A stretch of 25,350 nucleotides of DNA from CAZXFH01 sp964640055 (GCA_964640055.1 CAZXFH010000045.1:1-25350), one strand, 5' to 3'. Positions 1 through 7,547 are shown, numbered from the stretch's first letter. Numbers and translations: made by a program. The notes: generated from the letters alone by a model not told the origin.

Positions 1-173
1 TCTTCGGGTGTTGCCCCGCGCCAGTAAACATAAACCTTAATCATAGGATAGGTGATTTCGGGCAGGAAATCCGTGGGCATGCGGGAATAGCCAAAATAAC
101 CGAGCAGTAACGCTGTAGCAATCAACACGATGGTTGCTACCGGGCGCTTAATGGCGATGGATGTAAGTTTCAT
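1..173 (-). CDS. RND-family efflux pump, N-terminal fragment (runs off left edge)
   Basis: This is the first 57 codons of an inner-membrane RND (AcrB/CusA/MdtB-like) transporter, which uses the proton gradient to drive substrates through an adaptor and an outer-membrane channel. The start ATG lies at 171-173 and overlaps the adaptor stop codon (ATGA, 170-173), so the two are translationally coupled. The visible protein begins MKLTSIAIKRPVATIVLIAT, a typical RND start: a short cytoplasmic helix, the KRPV motif and the first membrane helix. It continues with PTDFLPEITYP, matching the P-x-D-hydrophobic-P-E/D motif that opens the porter domain. Family assignment is firm. The subclass (drug versus heavy-metal RND) cannot be read from this fragment. 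Its position at the end of an ArsR-led run suggests a metalloid or thiol-conjugate substrate, which is inference. Confidence 0.93.
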   Translation of the reverse strand, partial: MKLTSIAIKRPVATIVLIATALLLGYFGYSRMPTDFLPEITYPMIKVYVYWRGATPE

Positions 174-1213
174 TCACCGCCTCCCGCTTCACTTGACGCA
201 GCTTTTGGAGCACCCTGAATCTTTACTGCCGTCCCTGTTTTCAATTGCTGCTGTCCCTCGACAACGATTTGATCACCAACAGAGACTCCCGAACGAATTT
301 CAACCCAACCATCAGCTTCCAATCCTGTCTGAAGAATTTTCTCTTCTGCTTTACCATTATTGACAATAAAACAGGTTTTATTTTTGGGGCGCTCGATCAC
401 CGCCTGAACAGGAATTGCCACTGCGTCTTGCAAGGTTCGGGTGACAAACGTCGCCCGGACAAACATGCCGGATTTCAAATTGGGACAGGGATCGGCAAGC
501 CGGATTTCGACTATTCCATTGCGGGTCTGGCTGTCTACCTGCGGGTAAATACGTTGTATTATCCCTCTGAAAAGTTTTTCCGGGCAGGCATCGGCGTAAA
601 TTTCAGCCGTTTGTCCGACCTTTAATTTTCGGATATCCAGTTCCGACACCGGTACATCCGCCAGGAGCCTGGCGCTGCTCTGAATCTCGAATAATTTGGT
701 TTTTGCAGGCACCATATCGCCGAGATCAACCCAGCGCCGGGAAACTACGCCCGCAATCGGTGACGTTACCGGAATTTCTTTGTATTGCTGCAGGGCAAAC
801 TTGTAGTCCTGCTGCGCCTGTTCCAGCTCTTTTTTTAATTGCTGATTGTCTGGATTTTTATTCAGCGCCTCTTGTTTCGCCTGCATCAGCAACCGCGCCG
901 AATTGATGATATCCTCCCGCACCAGCGAGCTGAGCATGGCGACCACTTGATTCGTTTGCACCTGATCCCCTTCGTGTACCAACAATTTGGAAATCTTTCC
1001 TTCGGCCGTGGCCAAAATATTGGCGACATTCTCCGCCCGCAGCGTGCCGGTCAGGTCCAGTGTCTCAACCATTTTTCGGGCTTTTACAGGATCAACCCGT
1101 ACCAGTTTGGCAGAAGATTTCCTGGCTTCGGCTACTGCCGGTTGTTTGGACTTACAGCTGTAAGCGGTTCCAATCAGGAATATCAGGCTTACGATCATAA
1201 TCAATTTTTTCAT
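170..1213 (-). CDS. RND efflux periplasmic adaptor (HlyD/MFP family), lipoprotein
   Basis: Periplasmic adaptor subunit that bridges the RND pump encoded just downstream and a TolC-type channel. The chosen ATG (1211-1213) follows an AAAGGA ribosome site. An in-frame ATG 30 bases upstream has no such support and would put a polar extension before the signal peptide. The N-terminus MKKLIMIVSLIFLIGTAYSC is a lipoprotein signal with the probable acylated Cys at residue 20. A lipoyl/barrel-sandwich half (ATAEGKISKLLVHEGDQVQ) is followed by a helical hairpin rich in Q/K/E, the second lipoyl half (VTSPIAGVVSRRWVDLGDMV), a beta-barrel and a membrane-proximal domain. At 347 aa the length is normal. The stop overlaps the start of the RND gene by 4 bases. 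The upstream gap to the broken permease is 81 bases. Confidence 0.95.
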   Translation of the reverse strand: MKKLIMIVSLIFLIGTAYSCKSKQPAVAEARKSSAKLVRVDPVKARKMVETLDLTGTLRAENVANILATAEGKISKLLVHEGDQVQTNQVVAMLSSLVREDIINSARLLMQAKQEALNKNPDNQQLKKELEQAQQDYKFALQQYKEIPVTSPIAGVVSRRWVDLGDMVPAKTKLFEIQSSARLLADVPVSELDIRKLKVGQTAEIYADACPEKLFRGIIQRIYPQVDSQTRNGIVEIRLADPCPNLKSGMFVRATFVTRTLQDAVAIPVQAVIERPKNKTCFIVNNGKAEEKILQTGLEADGWVEIRSGVSVGDQIVVEGQQQLKTGTAVKIQGAPKAASSEAGGGE

Positions 1214-1294
1214 ATTGGTCCTTTTATCATTTATAATAAGCAATAGGTTAGATGATCTTTATGTCATAGCAATTCCATTTCAGGAAATCCGGGA

Positions 1295-1497
1295 TTAAGT
1301 CCGGATAAAAAATCCCTGCTTCTGCAATGCCCGTCCAGGGATTTCCGAAGACAAAATCACCAGTACCGTCATTAGCAAAAGATCCGGCAGGATATGCATG
1401 AAATGTGAAAAGGCATAACGCAGCGCTTTAGATGATTTTCGCCGATCTGAAAAAATTTCAGTAAAACGATGGCTGTGAGCAGATAGAGTATTTGCAT
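1295..1497 (-). pseudogene. Frameshifted, truncated third half-permease
   Basis: An ATG (1495-1497) directly abuts the stop of the cupin gene and begins MQILYLLTAIVLLKFF, then goes out of frame at a run of six T (minus strand). Adding one T restores SDRRKSSKALRYAFSHFMHI and continues to a TAA at 1295-1297, giving a 67-residue product. The restored product aligns by eye with the N-terminal part of the 160-aa permease at 2366-2848: LDKRKTAQALKIALKSFFKI corresponds to SDRRKSSKALRYAFSHFMHI, and KQSGFFG to KQGFFIRT. It stops before the conserved core loop. It is most simply a decayed paralogue. A sequencing error in the homopolymer, or slippage on it, could restore the N-terminal part but not the missing C-terminal half. 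An inverted repeat (ATCCGG N8 CCGGAT, 1284-1303) overlaps the gene end but has no following U-tract. Confidence 0.7.
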
Positions 1498-1812
1498 CTA
1501 ATTTTCTTGTTGCTTTTGTATCTGAATGCCCATGATTTTGATACCCTTTTCCGTCTTCATCGAGAGCGTGGCCGGTTCGGTGATCAGACATTGACCGGTT
1601 TTCAATTGCACCTCTTGTTGATTAACCGTAACCGTTGCCATGCCGTCAACGACGACAAAAACGACGTAGGACGCCATTTCACATTGCGGCATTTCACCGC
1701 CAGCCGGCAGCGCGATGACGCGGGTTTTAAATTCGGTCGTGCTGTAAAATACATTCCTGCCGCGTTGCGCGTAATCAGCGGCTTGCATGGCATTCAGGTC
1801 AAATATTTTCAT
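1498..1812 (-). CDS. Small cupin-domain protein
   Basis: A 104-aa single-domain cupin of the Cupin_2 type. Visible features are the conserved beta-barrel core (ASYVVFVVVDGMATVTVNQQ), a turn with G, and the second-half motif LKTGQCLITEPAT, where many cupins have G-D-x-x-x-x-P. The usual metal-binding first motif G(X)5HXH(X)3-4E is not evident: the equivalent stretch, GGEMPQCEMASYVVF, has Cys and Glu but no His pair. Metal binding by His is therefore doubtful and a binding or sensor role is possible. The start overlaps the upstream half-permease stop (ATGA at 1809-1812), indicating translational coupling. Function in this cluster is unknown. Confidence 0.8.
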   Translation of the reverse strand: MKIFDLNAMQAADYAQRGRNVFYSTTEFKTRVIALPAGGEMPQCEMASYVVFVVVDGMATVTVNQQEVQLKTGQCLITEPATLSMKTEKGIKIMGIQIQKQQEN

Positions 1813-2369
1813 TGGTCATTCTCCTTTGGTTGGTTGTCCGGTATCTCGTCCGGAGACACAATTTTTTCAATGATCAAACCCATCGCCACGGCTGCCAGAA
1901 TTGTCAGGCTCAGGCGGGCGAGCATAAACCGTGCTCCCAGAAACTGCAATTCTACCAGTTCCTGCGGCAGTTTGATGCAAGCCCAGGCGGTCAGAAATAT
2001 TGCGATGTTGGCCAGACTTGCTCCCTTTTGGCGTAAGCCGACAGCTAGTGGAAAAGCGATATAGAGCGGTCCGGTAGGCAGGGCTCCGAAGAACAGCGCC
2101 AGCGCAACACCTCTTAATCCGGCGCTTTTCCCGAGATATTTCATGACTGTTTCTCTGGATACCCAGACGGCAAATAATCCCATTAAAATCAGCACCGCCG
2201 GGAGTATGGCAAACATCTCCATTGCGAAGCGCCTCGCGGTTAGCACGGCGAGTTCCCGCTTTTCAGGGAATATGAGTAGCAGGACTACGCTCGCCAGAAC
2301 CGCAATTGCCAGAATCAGCCAGTCGGTGTGTTTGGTCGGCTTTGTTTTTTGATTTGATTGCGGTTTCAC
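1809..2369 (-). CDS. Half-size permease (DUF318/ArsP-YraQ-like), second subunit
   Basis: Integral membrane protein of about 186 aa, equivalent to one half of the two-repeat ArsP/YraQ-type permeases. I chose the GTG at 2367-2369. It overlaps the stop of the preceding half-permease as GTGA and has a GGGAG ribosome site upstream. A longer ATG start at 2432 would add 21 polar residues overlapping the neighbour by 67 bases and is less likely. After a basic cytoplasmic N-terminus there are about five hydrophobic segments. The core loop GALPTGPLYIAFPLAVGLRQ parallels GAVMHIPSIVAFPLAASLLE in the preceding gene, showing that the two are paralogous halves, and they probably form a heterodimeric transporter. 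The substrate is not evident; context suggests metalloid or thiol compounds. Confidence 0.85.
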   Translation of the reverse strand: MKPQSNQKTKPTKHTDWLILAIAVLASVVLLLIFPEKRELAVLTARRFAMEMFAILPAVLILMGLFAVWVSRETVMKYLGKSAGLRGVALALFFGALPTGPLYIAFPLAVGLRQKGASLANIAIFLTAWACIKLPQELVELQFLGARFMLARLSLTILAAVAMGLIIEKIVSPDEIPDNQPKENDQ

Positions 2370-2848
2370 AGGACGACTCCCATCAAAATACCGACTAAAA
2401 TCGCCAGAGCGAAACTGAGTCCGTTGCGCCAAAGGGCAAATTTCTTTCCCAGTTCTTTTATCTCTAGCGGCAGCGTGACAATGCCGATCATGGTAAGGGT
2501 GGCGATAAAGGTGGCAATCGCCATTACGGCTGCGCCTTTTTCCAGCAATGACGCCGCCAGCGGAAAGGCAACAATTGATGGAATATGCATAACTGCACCG
2601 AGCAAAGCCGCCAACAGAATTCCGAAAAATCCACTTTGTTTTCCCAGCAGGTTGGAAATTACCGCCGGTGTCAGAAAACTCATCAACAGCCCGATCAGAA
2701 TGATAATCAATAATGCCTGAGGCAGTATTTTGAAAAAGGATTTCAGTGCTATTTTCAGGGCCTGGGCAGTTTTTCGCTTGTCCAGGATCAAGGAGACAAT
2801 CAGTCCGAAAATTGTCAAAAGATTAATAAAAACCGCAGTATTGCTCAT
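2366..2848 (-). CDS. Half-size permease (DUF318/ArsP-YraQ-like), first subunit
   Basis: A 160-aa membrane protein with a hydrophobic N-terminal helix, a basic loop (LDKRKTAQALK), and four further hydrophobic segments. The central motif is GAVMHIPSIVAFPLAASLLE followed by KGAAVMAIATFIATLTMIG. This is the repeat unit found twice in full-length permeases such as the one at 11402-12703. The start ATG overlaps the TolC stop (ATGA, 2845-2848), and the stop overlaps the GTG of the second half-permease. The two halves are therefore translationally coupled and likely made in equal amounts. Split two-gene forms of this permease family are known. The transported compound cannot be deduced. Confidence 0.85.
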   Translation of the reverse strand: MSNTAVFINLLTIFGLIVSLILDKRKTAQALKIALKSFFKILPQALLIIILIGLLMSFLTPAVISNLLGKQSGFFGILLAALLGAVMHIPSIVAFPLAASLLEKGAAVMAIATFIATLTMIGIVTLPLEIKELGKKFALWRNGLSFALAILVGILMGVVL

Positions 2849-4209
2849 AGAATACCCATAATTGCCATTAGATGCGTGCGGACGATGTTATAGTCCAGCA
2901 CGGCCTGGTTCAAAGCCAGCTGACTGTTGAGCAACGTCTTCTGAATATCCAGCAAGTCCGTATTGGAACGCCGCCCGGCATGATACTCGATCATAGCCAG
3001 CCGATAGCTCTGGCGTGCCTGATCCGCCGCTTGTTGTTGAATCAGGATTTGTTGCTCCTTTTCCTGCAAACGACTGTAACCGCTCTCCAGCTGGGCCGCA
3101 AGATTTTTACGAAAATACTCTTTTTGCCAGCGGACTTGTTCCACGCCAAATTGGGCTTCACTGATTTTGGATTTGATAACCTTGCCGTCATAGAGGGGTA
3201 TTTTGGCGTTTACCCCCCAGAAATAACGCTTATTTTTATCCAATGAGAAAGATTCGAAGCCGAATTCGTACCCGAAAAACGCCTGTGCCGCAATCTGTGG
3301 CTTGCGGGCAGCTTGCTGGATTTTTACTTTGGTTTCGGCTTTCTGCATTTCCCAATCCAGCTGTTTCCAGACTGGATTATTGGTGAAGGCTTTGTCTAAC
3401 AGGTTCTCCGGTTGTTCATCAAAAGGCAACGCCCGCAGCGAATCGAGAGGCATCATAATCTGTGGTGAGGGTCGCCCGATCAGTATTCCGAGCTGATAGG
3501 CAACCGACTGATAATCATTTTTATTTTTCAGCAATGAGCCGTCTATGGTGACAATGTTGACATCAATGCGGTTTAATTCCAGCTGAGACATGCGTCCCGA
3601 TTCGACCAGCAGTCGGGAGAAGCGCCGGTGTGCTTGCAACTGTTTCCGATTTTCCAGCAGGATTTGGCGCTGGTTGATCAGGGATTGCAGTTGAAAATAA
3701 TTCGTAGCTACCGCCAGCTTCAGATCCAGCTCCTCGCTGGCGAGACCTGTCTCCAGTAAATGGTAATCCATTCGGGCAAGTTCTTCCGTCAGTTTCAATT
3801 TGCCACCGGTATAGACCGGCTGAGTGATAGAGACGGTGGGATAAAGGTCGTGTTCGATATTTCCGAGAATCTGCGCCCGAAAACCCGGCACAATATCCTG
3901 ATAAGAGTAGGAAAAATTGGCATCTATGCGCGGCAGAAATTCGCCTTTGGCCTGTTGCATTCGTGCCTGTCCGGCTTTAATCCTGGCGCCGGTTTTTTTA
4001 AGTTGCTCATTGTTAGCCAGCGCTTCCTGAAATGCAGCGTTTAGCGTAATGTAACTTGTATCCGGTAGTGCCTGTCCAGAGATACTGGCCGGACTGTTTT
4101 GAAATTGACTGGATTCCAATGAATCCTGAAAAGCGTTTTGTGAGTTTCCGCTATTTGTGGCAAGTAACAGAGATACCAACAAAGTTAGATAAGTTTGCTG
4201 TAGTTTCAA
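2845..4209 (-). CDS. TolC-family outer-membrane efflux protein
   Basis: Outer-membrane channel component of a tripartite efflux system, about 454 aa, the normal size for TolC/OprM relatives. The start is a TTG at 4207-4209 with AGGAG five bases upstream. The signal peptide (KLQQTYLTLLVSLLLATNSG) follows. Two tandem OEP repeats are visible: each has a long alpha-helical, Q/A/E-rich barrel segment and a beta-strand entry motif, for example YPTVSITQPVYTGGKLK in the first and YFWGVNAKIPLYDGKVIKSK in the second. It ends with the typical LDYNIVRTHLMAIMG helix. The adaptor and pump that would complete the machine are about 1.6 kb and 2.7 kb further downstream, separated by the half-permease pair and cupin. 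Confidence 0.96.
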   Translation of the reverse strand: MKLQQTYLTLLVSLLLATNSGNSQNAFQDSLESSQFQNSPASISGQALPDTSYITLNAAFQEALANNEQLKKTGARIKAGQARMQQAKGEFLPRIDANFSYSYQDIVPGFRAQILGNIEHDLYPTVSITQPVYTGGKLKLTEELARMDYHLLETGLASEELDLKLAVATNYFQLQSLINQRQILLENRKQLQAHRRFSRLLVESGRMSQLELNRIDVNIVTIDGSLLKNKNDYQSVAYQLGILIGRPSPQIMMPLDSLRALPFDEQPENLLDKAFTNNPVWKQLDWEMQKAETKVKIQQAARKPQIAAQAFFGYEFGFESFSLDKNKRYFWGVNAKIPLYDGKVIKSKISEAQFGVEQVRWQKEYFRKNLAAQLESGYSRLQEKEQQILIQQQAADQARQSYRLAMIEYHAGRRSNTDLLDIQKTLLNSQLALNQAVLDYNIVRTHLMAIMGIL

Positions 4210-4214
4210 TTATT

Positions 4215-4219
4215 CTCCT
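4215..4219 (-). promoter_or_regulatory. Ribosome binding site deciding the TTG start of the TolC gene
   Basis: AGGAG on the minus strand lies five bases before the TTG at 4207-4209 and overlaps the TAG stop of the preceding gene (4218-4220). No ATG gives the signal peptide, so this site supports the TTG start and implies coupled translation. Confidence 0.6.
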
Positions 4220-4952
4220 AAGATTCGTTCTGGAAAGTTCGGGCATACAGGTCGTTGATCTGTTTCACCAGCTCAGTCAATGATTGATCAACCACTGTCC
4301 TGTTATTATTAGACACTTGTTGTGCCAAATAGTTAATTTTTCGCGAAAGATCATCCAATGCCGTGGTAATCGCACTCCTGTCTGGCGGCAGGGGCGCCAG
4401 ATAGACCCGGTCTCGCAGGCGCTGAATTTCGACGATAACTTCTGTTAAAGAATGTCCGGCTGCATGGAGAGCCTGTGCGGATTTGAGGGCTTTACGCAGA
4501 TGAAACAAACGGTCGGAGACATATACCAGTCCGTTTTCCTCGTGCATTTTGACGAAAAGTCCGCAGGCAAAGGCGCAGTTGTTAAATGCCATCGGGTAGT
4601 TTTTTCTCTGAACGTTATCAGCCATGGCATCGAATAAAATCTGCATTGTTTTTAAACGTTTGTCGAATTGGGCATCGGCGGCGTATTCCGGGGGCGGATT
4701 CTTGGCAAACTGTTTTTGGAGTTTCTGCCAAAGCCTTCCGGCTTGCTGAATTTCCTGCAAGGCTTTTTGTGCGGTGATTTCATCATTGGTTTTCATGACC
4801 TGCCGAATCTGACCGCAATAACTGCGCATATACCGGCGGGCTGGCAGAACCTGCGCATCGAAATCCTTTAAGGCGGACGATTCTGCTGCTTGCGCCAAAA
4901 TCGTAAATATCAAGATCATCATTAAAACCGAAAAAAATTGTAAACTCTTCAT
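4218..4952 (-). CDS. Periplasmic helical protein of unknown function
   Basis: A 244-aa exported protein I do not recognise. The ATG at 4950-4952 is preceded by GAGG at a good distance and gives a clean signal peptide (MKSLQFFSVLMMILIFTILA, cleavage near AQA-AE). A longer start at 4979 would precede the signal and overlap the upstream gene. The mature part is predicted to be almost entirely helical, with heptad-like runs (KALQEIQQAGRLWQKLQKQF; AITTALDDLSRKINYLAQQV). Three cysteines stand out: C46, and a C126-x3-C130 pair in NNCAFACGLFVKMHEENG. A four-helix-bundle metal-binding or chaperone role is possible, but there is no CxxCH haem motif. It sits between the flavoprotein and TolC. Confidence 0.75.
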   Translation of the reverse strand: MKSLQFFSVLMMILIFTILAQAAESSALKDFDAQVLPARRYMRSYCGQIRQVMKTNDEITAQKALQEIQQAGRLWQKLQKQFAKNPPPEYAADAQFDKRLKTMQILFDAMADNVQRKNYPMAFNNCAFACGLFVKMHEENGLVYVSDRLFHLRKALKSAQALHAAGHSLTEVIVEIQRLRDRVYLAPLPPDRSAITTALDDLSRKINYLAQQVSNNNRTVVDQSLTELVKQINDLYARTFQNES

Positions 4953-4971
4953 TACCAACCTCATAAATATT

Positions 4972-6336
4972 TTAGACAATGTGGTTTTTCTTGACCCATT
5001 CCTGCGCCGCCATTTGCACCGGGTCCCAGGGACTCGAAAGGGGCGGGGTGTAGCTCAAATCCAGATGGTTTAAATCATCGACATTCATTTTATGATAAAT
5101 TGCGGTGGCAATTATATCAATCCGCTTGGACACTTCAGTTCCATAATGGCCGACAATCTGAGCGCCAAGTAGCTTTCCCGTTTGGCGGTCACCGGTAATC
5201 CTGATATGCAGTTTTTGAGCGCCCGGATAGTAGACTTTATGATCCCAGGTTTCAAAATCCACGCTGAGCAGTTCGAAGCCTTCGGCACGCACCTCGTCAT
5301 TTTTTAAGCCGGTCCGCACAGCGACTAAATCAAAAATCTTGACCGACTGAGTACCCAGCGATCCGGCATATTCAACCCGGCTGCCCATTGCATTTTCACC
5401 GGCGATGCGTCCCTGTTTGTGCGCCGTGGTGCCCAATGGCAGGTAGCTATTCTTTTCCAGCAAGGCATGATAGGTTTCCGCACAATCACCGGCAGCGTAA
5501 ATGTCCGGAATGTTGGTTTCCATCCTGCGATTAACCTGAATGGCATTTTTTAATCCCAGAGTAATCCCGGTGTTTTTCGCCAGTTCCGTATTCGGACGAC
5601 TGCCGGTCGCCACCAGCACCAGATCCGCACTGAGTCTGAAATTCTCCTGTCCCAGTACCAACAATTGATCCTTGTTTAATGTAATCTCTTTGACCGCGGT
5701 GCCGGTAAAAACCCGAACACCCCGCTGCTCAAGTTCAGACCTGATTATGTCGCTTAATATCGGATCAAGAGTCGTCAGAACAGAAGGGAAATATTCAACA
5801 ATATTAACTGTCAATCCAAGCTTTCGCAGCGCATCAGCCATTTCCAATCCGATATATCCGGCGCCGATAATCACGACGGACTGCGGCTTTTGGTTTTTGA
5901 GATACTGTTTTAAGTCCAGGCTGTCTGTCATCCATCTCAGAAAGAAAACGCCGGGCAGGTCCAGACCGCCAATCGGCGGACGGGCCGACACGGCGCCGGT
6001 TCCAATCAGCAGCTTGTCATAATGCAGGTCAGTTACCTGGTCACTTTTAAGGTTTTTTACCGCAACCGTTTTGGACTCCGGATTGATTTTTTCCGCCCGA
6101 TGTTCGGTTAATAAAGTAATTCCCAGTTTTTCGATATCCGCCCGTTTTCGGTGCGCCAGATTATGCCAATCGGCAACTTCGCCACTGATGAAAAAGGGCA
6201 ATCCGCAGATGCTGAAATTGGGAAAATCATCAGCCAGTAACATGGTAATTTCCACGTTGGCATTCAATTCCCCGGCACGCAGGGCGGCGCTGATGCCGGC
6301 ATCACTACCGCCGATGATCAGGAATTTTTCAGGCAT
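4972..6336 (-). CDS. CoA-disulfide reductase/NADH oxidase-like FAD flavoprotein
   Basis: A 454-aa member of the pyridine nucleotide-disulfide oxidoreductase family, single-cysteine branch (CoA-disulfide reductase, NADH oxidase, NADH peroxidase, persulfide reductase). The N-terminal FAD fold has FLIIGGSDAGISAALRA, and the redox-active Cys44 sits in FSICGLPFF, the CoADR-type motif. The NAD(P)H fold has VVIIGAGYIGLEMADALRK near residue 160, the second FAD motif is IPDIYAAGDCAE near 290, and a C-terminal dimerisation domain ends in LSYTPPLSSPWDP. The ATG at 6334-6336 has AAGGAAA upstream and starts just after the ProC-like stop. The likely substrate is a low-molecular-weight disulfide, persulfide or oxygen. 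In this context thiol reduction linked to metalloid detoxification is inferred. Confidence 0.92.
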   Translation of the reverse strand: MPEKFLIIGGSDAGISAALRAGELNANVEITMLLADDFPNFSICGLPFFISGEVADWHNLAHRKRADIEKLGITLLTEHRAEKINPESKTVAVKNLKSDQVTDLHYDKLLIGTGAVSARPPIGGLDLPGVFFLRWMTDSLDLKQYLKNQKPQSVVIIGAGYIGLEMADALRKLGLTVNIVEYFPSVLTTLDPILSDIIRSELEQRGVRVFTGTAVKEITLNKDQLLVLGQENFRLSADLVLVATGSRPNTELAKNTGITLGLKNAIQVNRRMETNIPDIYAAGDCAETYHALLEKNSYLPLGTTAHKQGRIAGENAMGSRVEYAGSLGTQSVKIFDLVAVRTGLKNDEVRAEGFELLSVDFETWDHKVYYPGAQKLHIRITGDRQTGKLLGAQIVGHYGTEVSKRIDIIATAIYHKMNVDDLNHLDLSYTPPLSSPWDPVQMAAQEWVKKNHIV

Positions 6337-6337
6337 T

Positions 6338-7129
6338 TTATTTCCTTATATTATTCAATTTTTGAAACAAATCGGTGAGCCTTTCAGAAAAAATCTGACG
6401 AATGGTATCTTCCTTTTTCTTCAGCGGATACGCCGGGATCAGATCGAGAACTTTTTCTGCCGGTAAGCCGGAATGGTACAGCATTTCTACCGCACCGGTC
6501 AACATGCCATTCAGCGCCTTCCGCGCGGCGTCTTCTTCCAGACCAAATTCCTTTGCCAGCCGCTGTAATTCCAACCACTGAAACCAGAAATAGGTCGGTC
6601 CCATACCGGTCAGAATTGCGTAAGCCTCCAGATGCTTTTCGGGCACTTCGGGCGATTCGCCCCAATTTTCAAACAGGGCATGCAAAATAGCTTTTTCCGA
6701 ATCATTAAACGTTTCGGAAAAGACTAGCGGATTAAATCCCTTGCCGATAACAGACGGAGCGTTGGGAATCATACGGACGATACGTGTGAAGCCATTCAGC
6801 AAACCGGACAGCCGCTGAATTGATATGGTCGGAACCAGTGAGATCAAGATGGTATCCGGCTTCAACATACCCTTAATTTCTTCTGCGACTTCAGCCAGCA
6901 CCGGCGGATGAACCGCCAGAAAAACCAGATCAGCCTGAGCAGCCTCTTGATTGTTCTTTACTGATTGAATCAATTCCGGGGCGATTTCAGTTATTTTTTT
7001 AAGGCGGCTGGCGTCGGGATCACTCACCAGAACTCGTTCAGGCAGTGCAGATTTATGTTTCAGTCCAAATAGCAATAATTCGGTAACCCGTCCGCCGCCG
7101 ATGAAACTTATCTTTTGATTATTGGTCAT
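6338..7129 (-). CDS. ProC-like NAD(P)-binding dehydrogenase, divergent
   Basis: Resembles pyrroline-5-carboxylate reductase (ProC) and F420/NADP oxidoreductase-like proteins. The Rossmann motif KISFIGGGRVTELLLFGL is at the N-terminus, followed by LVFLAVHPPVL and VRMIPNAPSVIGKG (ProC has VRxMPNTP), then ILTGMGPTYFWFQWLE (ProC: GSGPAYFF). The ProC C-terminal signature (SPGGTT) is replaced by IPAYPLKKKEDT, so proline synthesis is unlikely. I prefer the ATG at 7127-7129, which places the Rossmann motif at the usual distance from the N-terminus. Upstream ATGs at 7150 and 7168 are possible; the latter would overlap the ferredoxin by 11 bases. It is flanked by a ferredoxin and a flavoprotein, suggesting a small redox module. 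Confidence 0.82.
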   Translation of the reverse strand: MTNNQKISFIGGGRVTELLLFGLKHKSALPERVLVSDPDASRLKKITEIAPELIQSVKNNQEAAQADLVFLAVHPPVLAEVAEEIKGMLKPDTILISLVPTISIQRLSGLLNGFTRIVRMIPNAPSVIGKGFNPLVFSETFNDSEKAILHALFENWGESPEVPEKHLEAYAILTGMGPTYFWFQWLELQRLAKEFGLEEDAARKALNGMLTGAVEMLYHSGLPAEKVLDLIPAYPLKKKEDTIRQIFSERLTDLFQKLNNIRK

Positions 7130-7157
7130 TTTTTTCTCGCTATCACTCATGTTTGGA

Positions 7158-7472
7158 TTATTTTGCACTGATTTTCAATTTATCTTTATCCTTGAGTTGT
7201 CTTTTTACCTTGGCCCAGATGCCTTCTTTTTTATACAGCGCCCGGATATCATCAATATTCTGGAAGGTGATCGCAGTACCGAGGCAAAGATTGGCGCAGG
7301 TCGTACAACCGACAACGCACTGATACGGGCGGGCCACGACAGCGCCCTTTTGCGTCCAATCATAGACATTTTTACCGCAATTCATGCACATTCCACATTT
7401 GACGCATTTGTCCGAATCAATCGTTGGGTACCATTCCACTTTTTCTCTTGGATAACCTGTTAACCATGCCAT
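7158..7472 (-). CDS. 4Fe-4S ferredoxin-type protein
   Basis: A 104-aa iron-sulfur protein. Two cysteine clusters are visible: C23-x2-C26-x2-C29-x2-C32 and C52-x3-C56-x2-C59-x3-C63, the latter followed by LGTAI, as in bacterial ferredoxins. The first cluster has x2 before its last Cys instead of the usual x3-C-P, so one or two 4Fe-4S centres are possible. A basic, lysine-rich C-terminal tail of about 35 residues (KVKRQLKDKDKLK) extends beyond the ferredoxin fold. The ATG at 7470-7472 has a strong AAGGAGG site. It lies directly upstream of the ProC-like dehydrogenase and the FAD flavoprotein, so it probably transfers electrons within that set. Confidence 0.92.
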   Translation of the reverse strand: MAWLTGYPREKVEWYPTIDSDKCVKCGMCMNCGKNVYDWTQKGAVVARPYQCVVGCTTCANLCLGTAITFQNIDDIRALYKKEGIWAKVKRQLKDKDKLKISAK

Positions 7473-7547
7473 TTGTACCTCCTTCTTGAGTTAAGCATCA
7501 TTGTAATTATTCCCGGTGCCCCTGAAAAATGGCGGAATTCGGCTTTT

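Noticed and set aside
1284..1303. Inverted repeat ATCCGG N8 CCGGAT as a terminator before the RND adaptor
   Set aside because: The six-base stem has no U-tract on the transcribed side and lies inside the run; a real terminator there would cut off the adaptor and pump.
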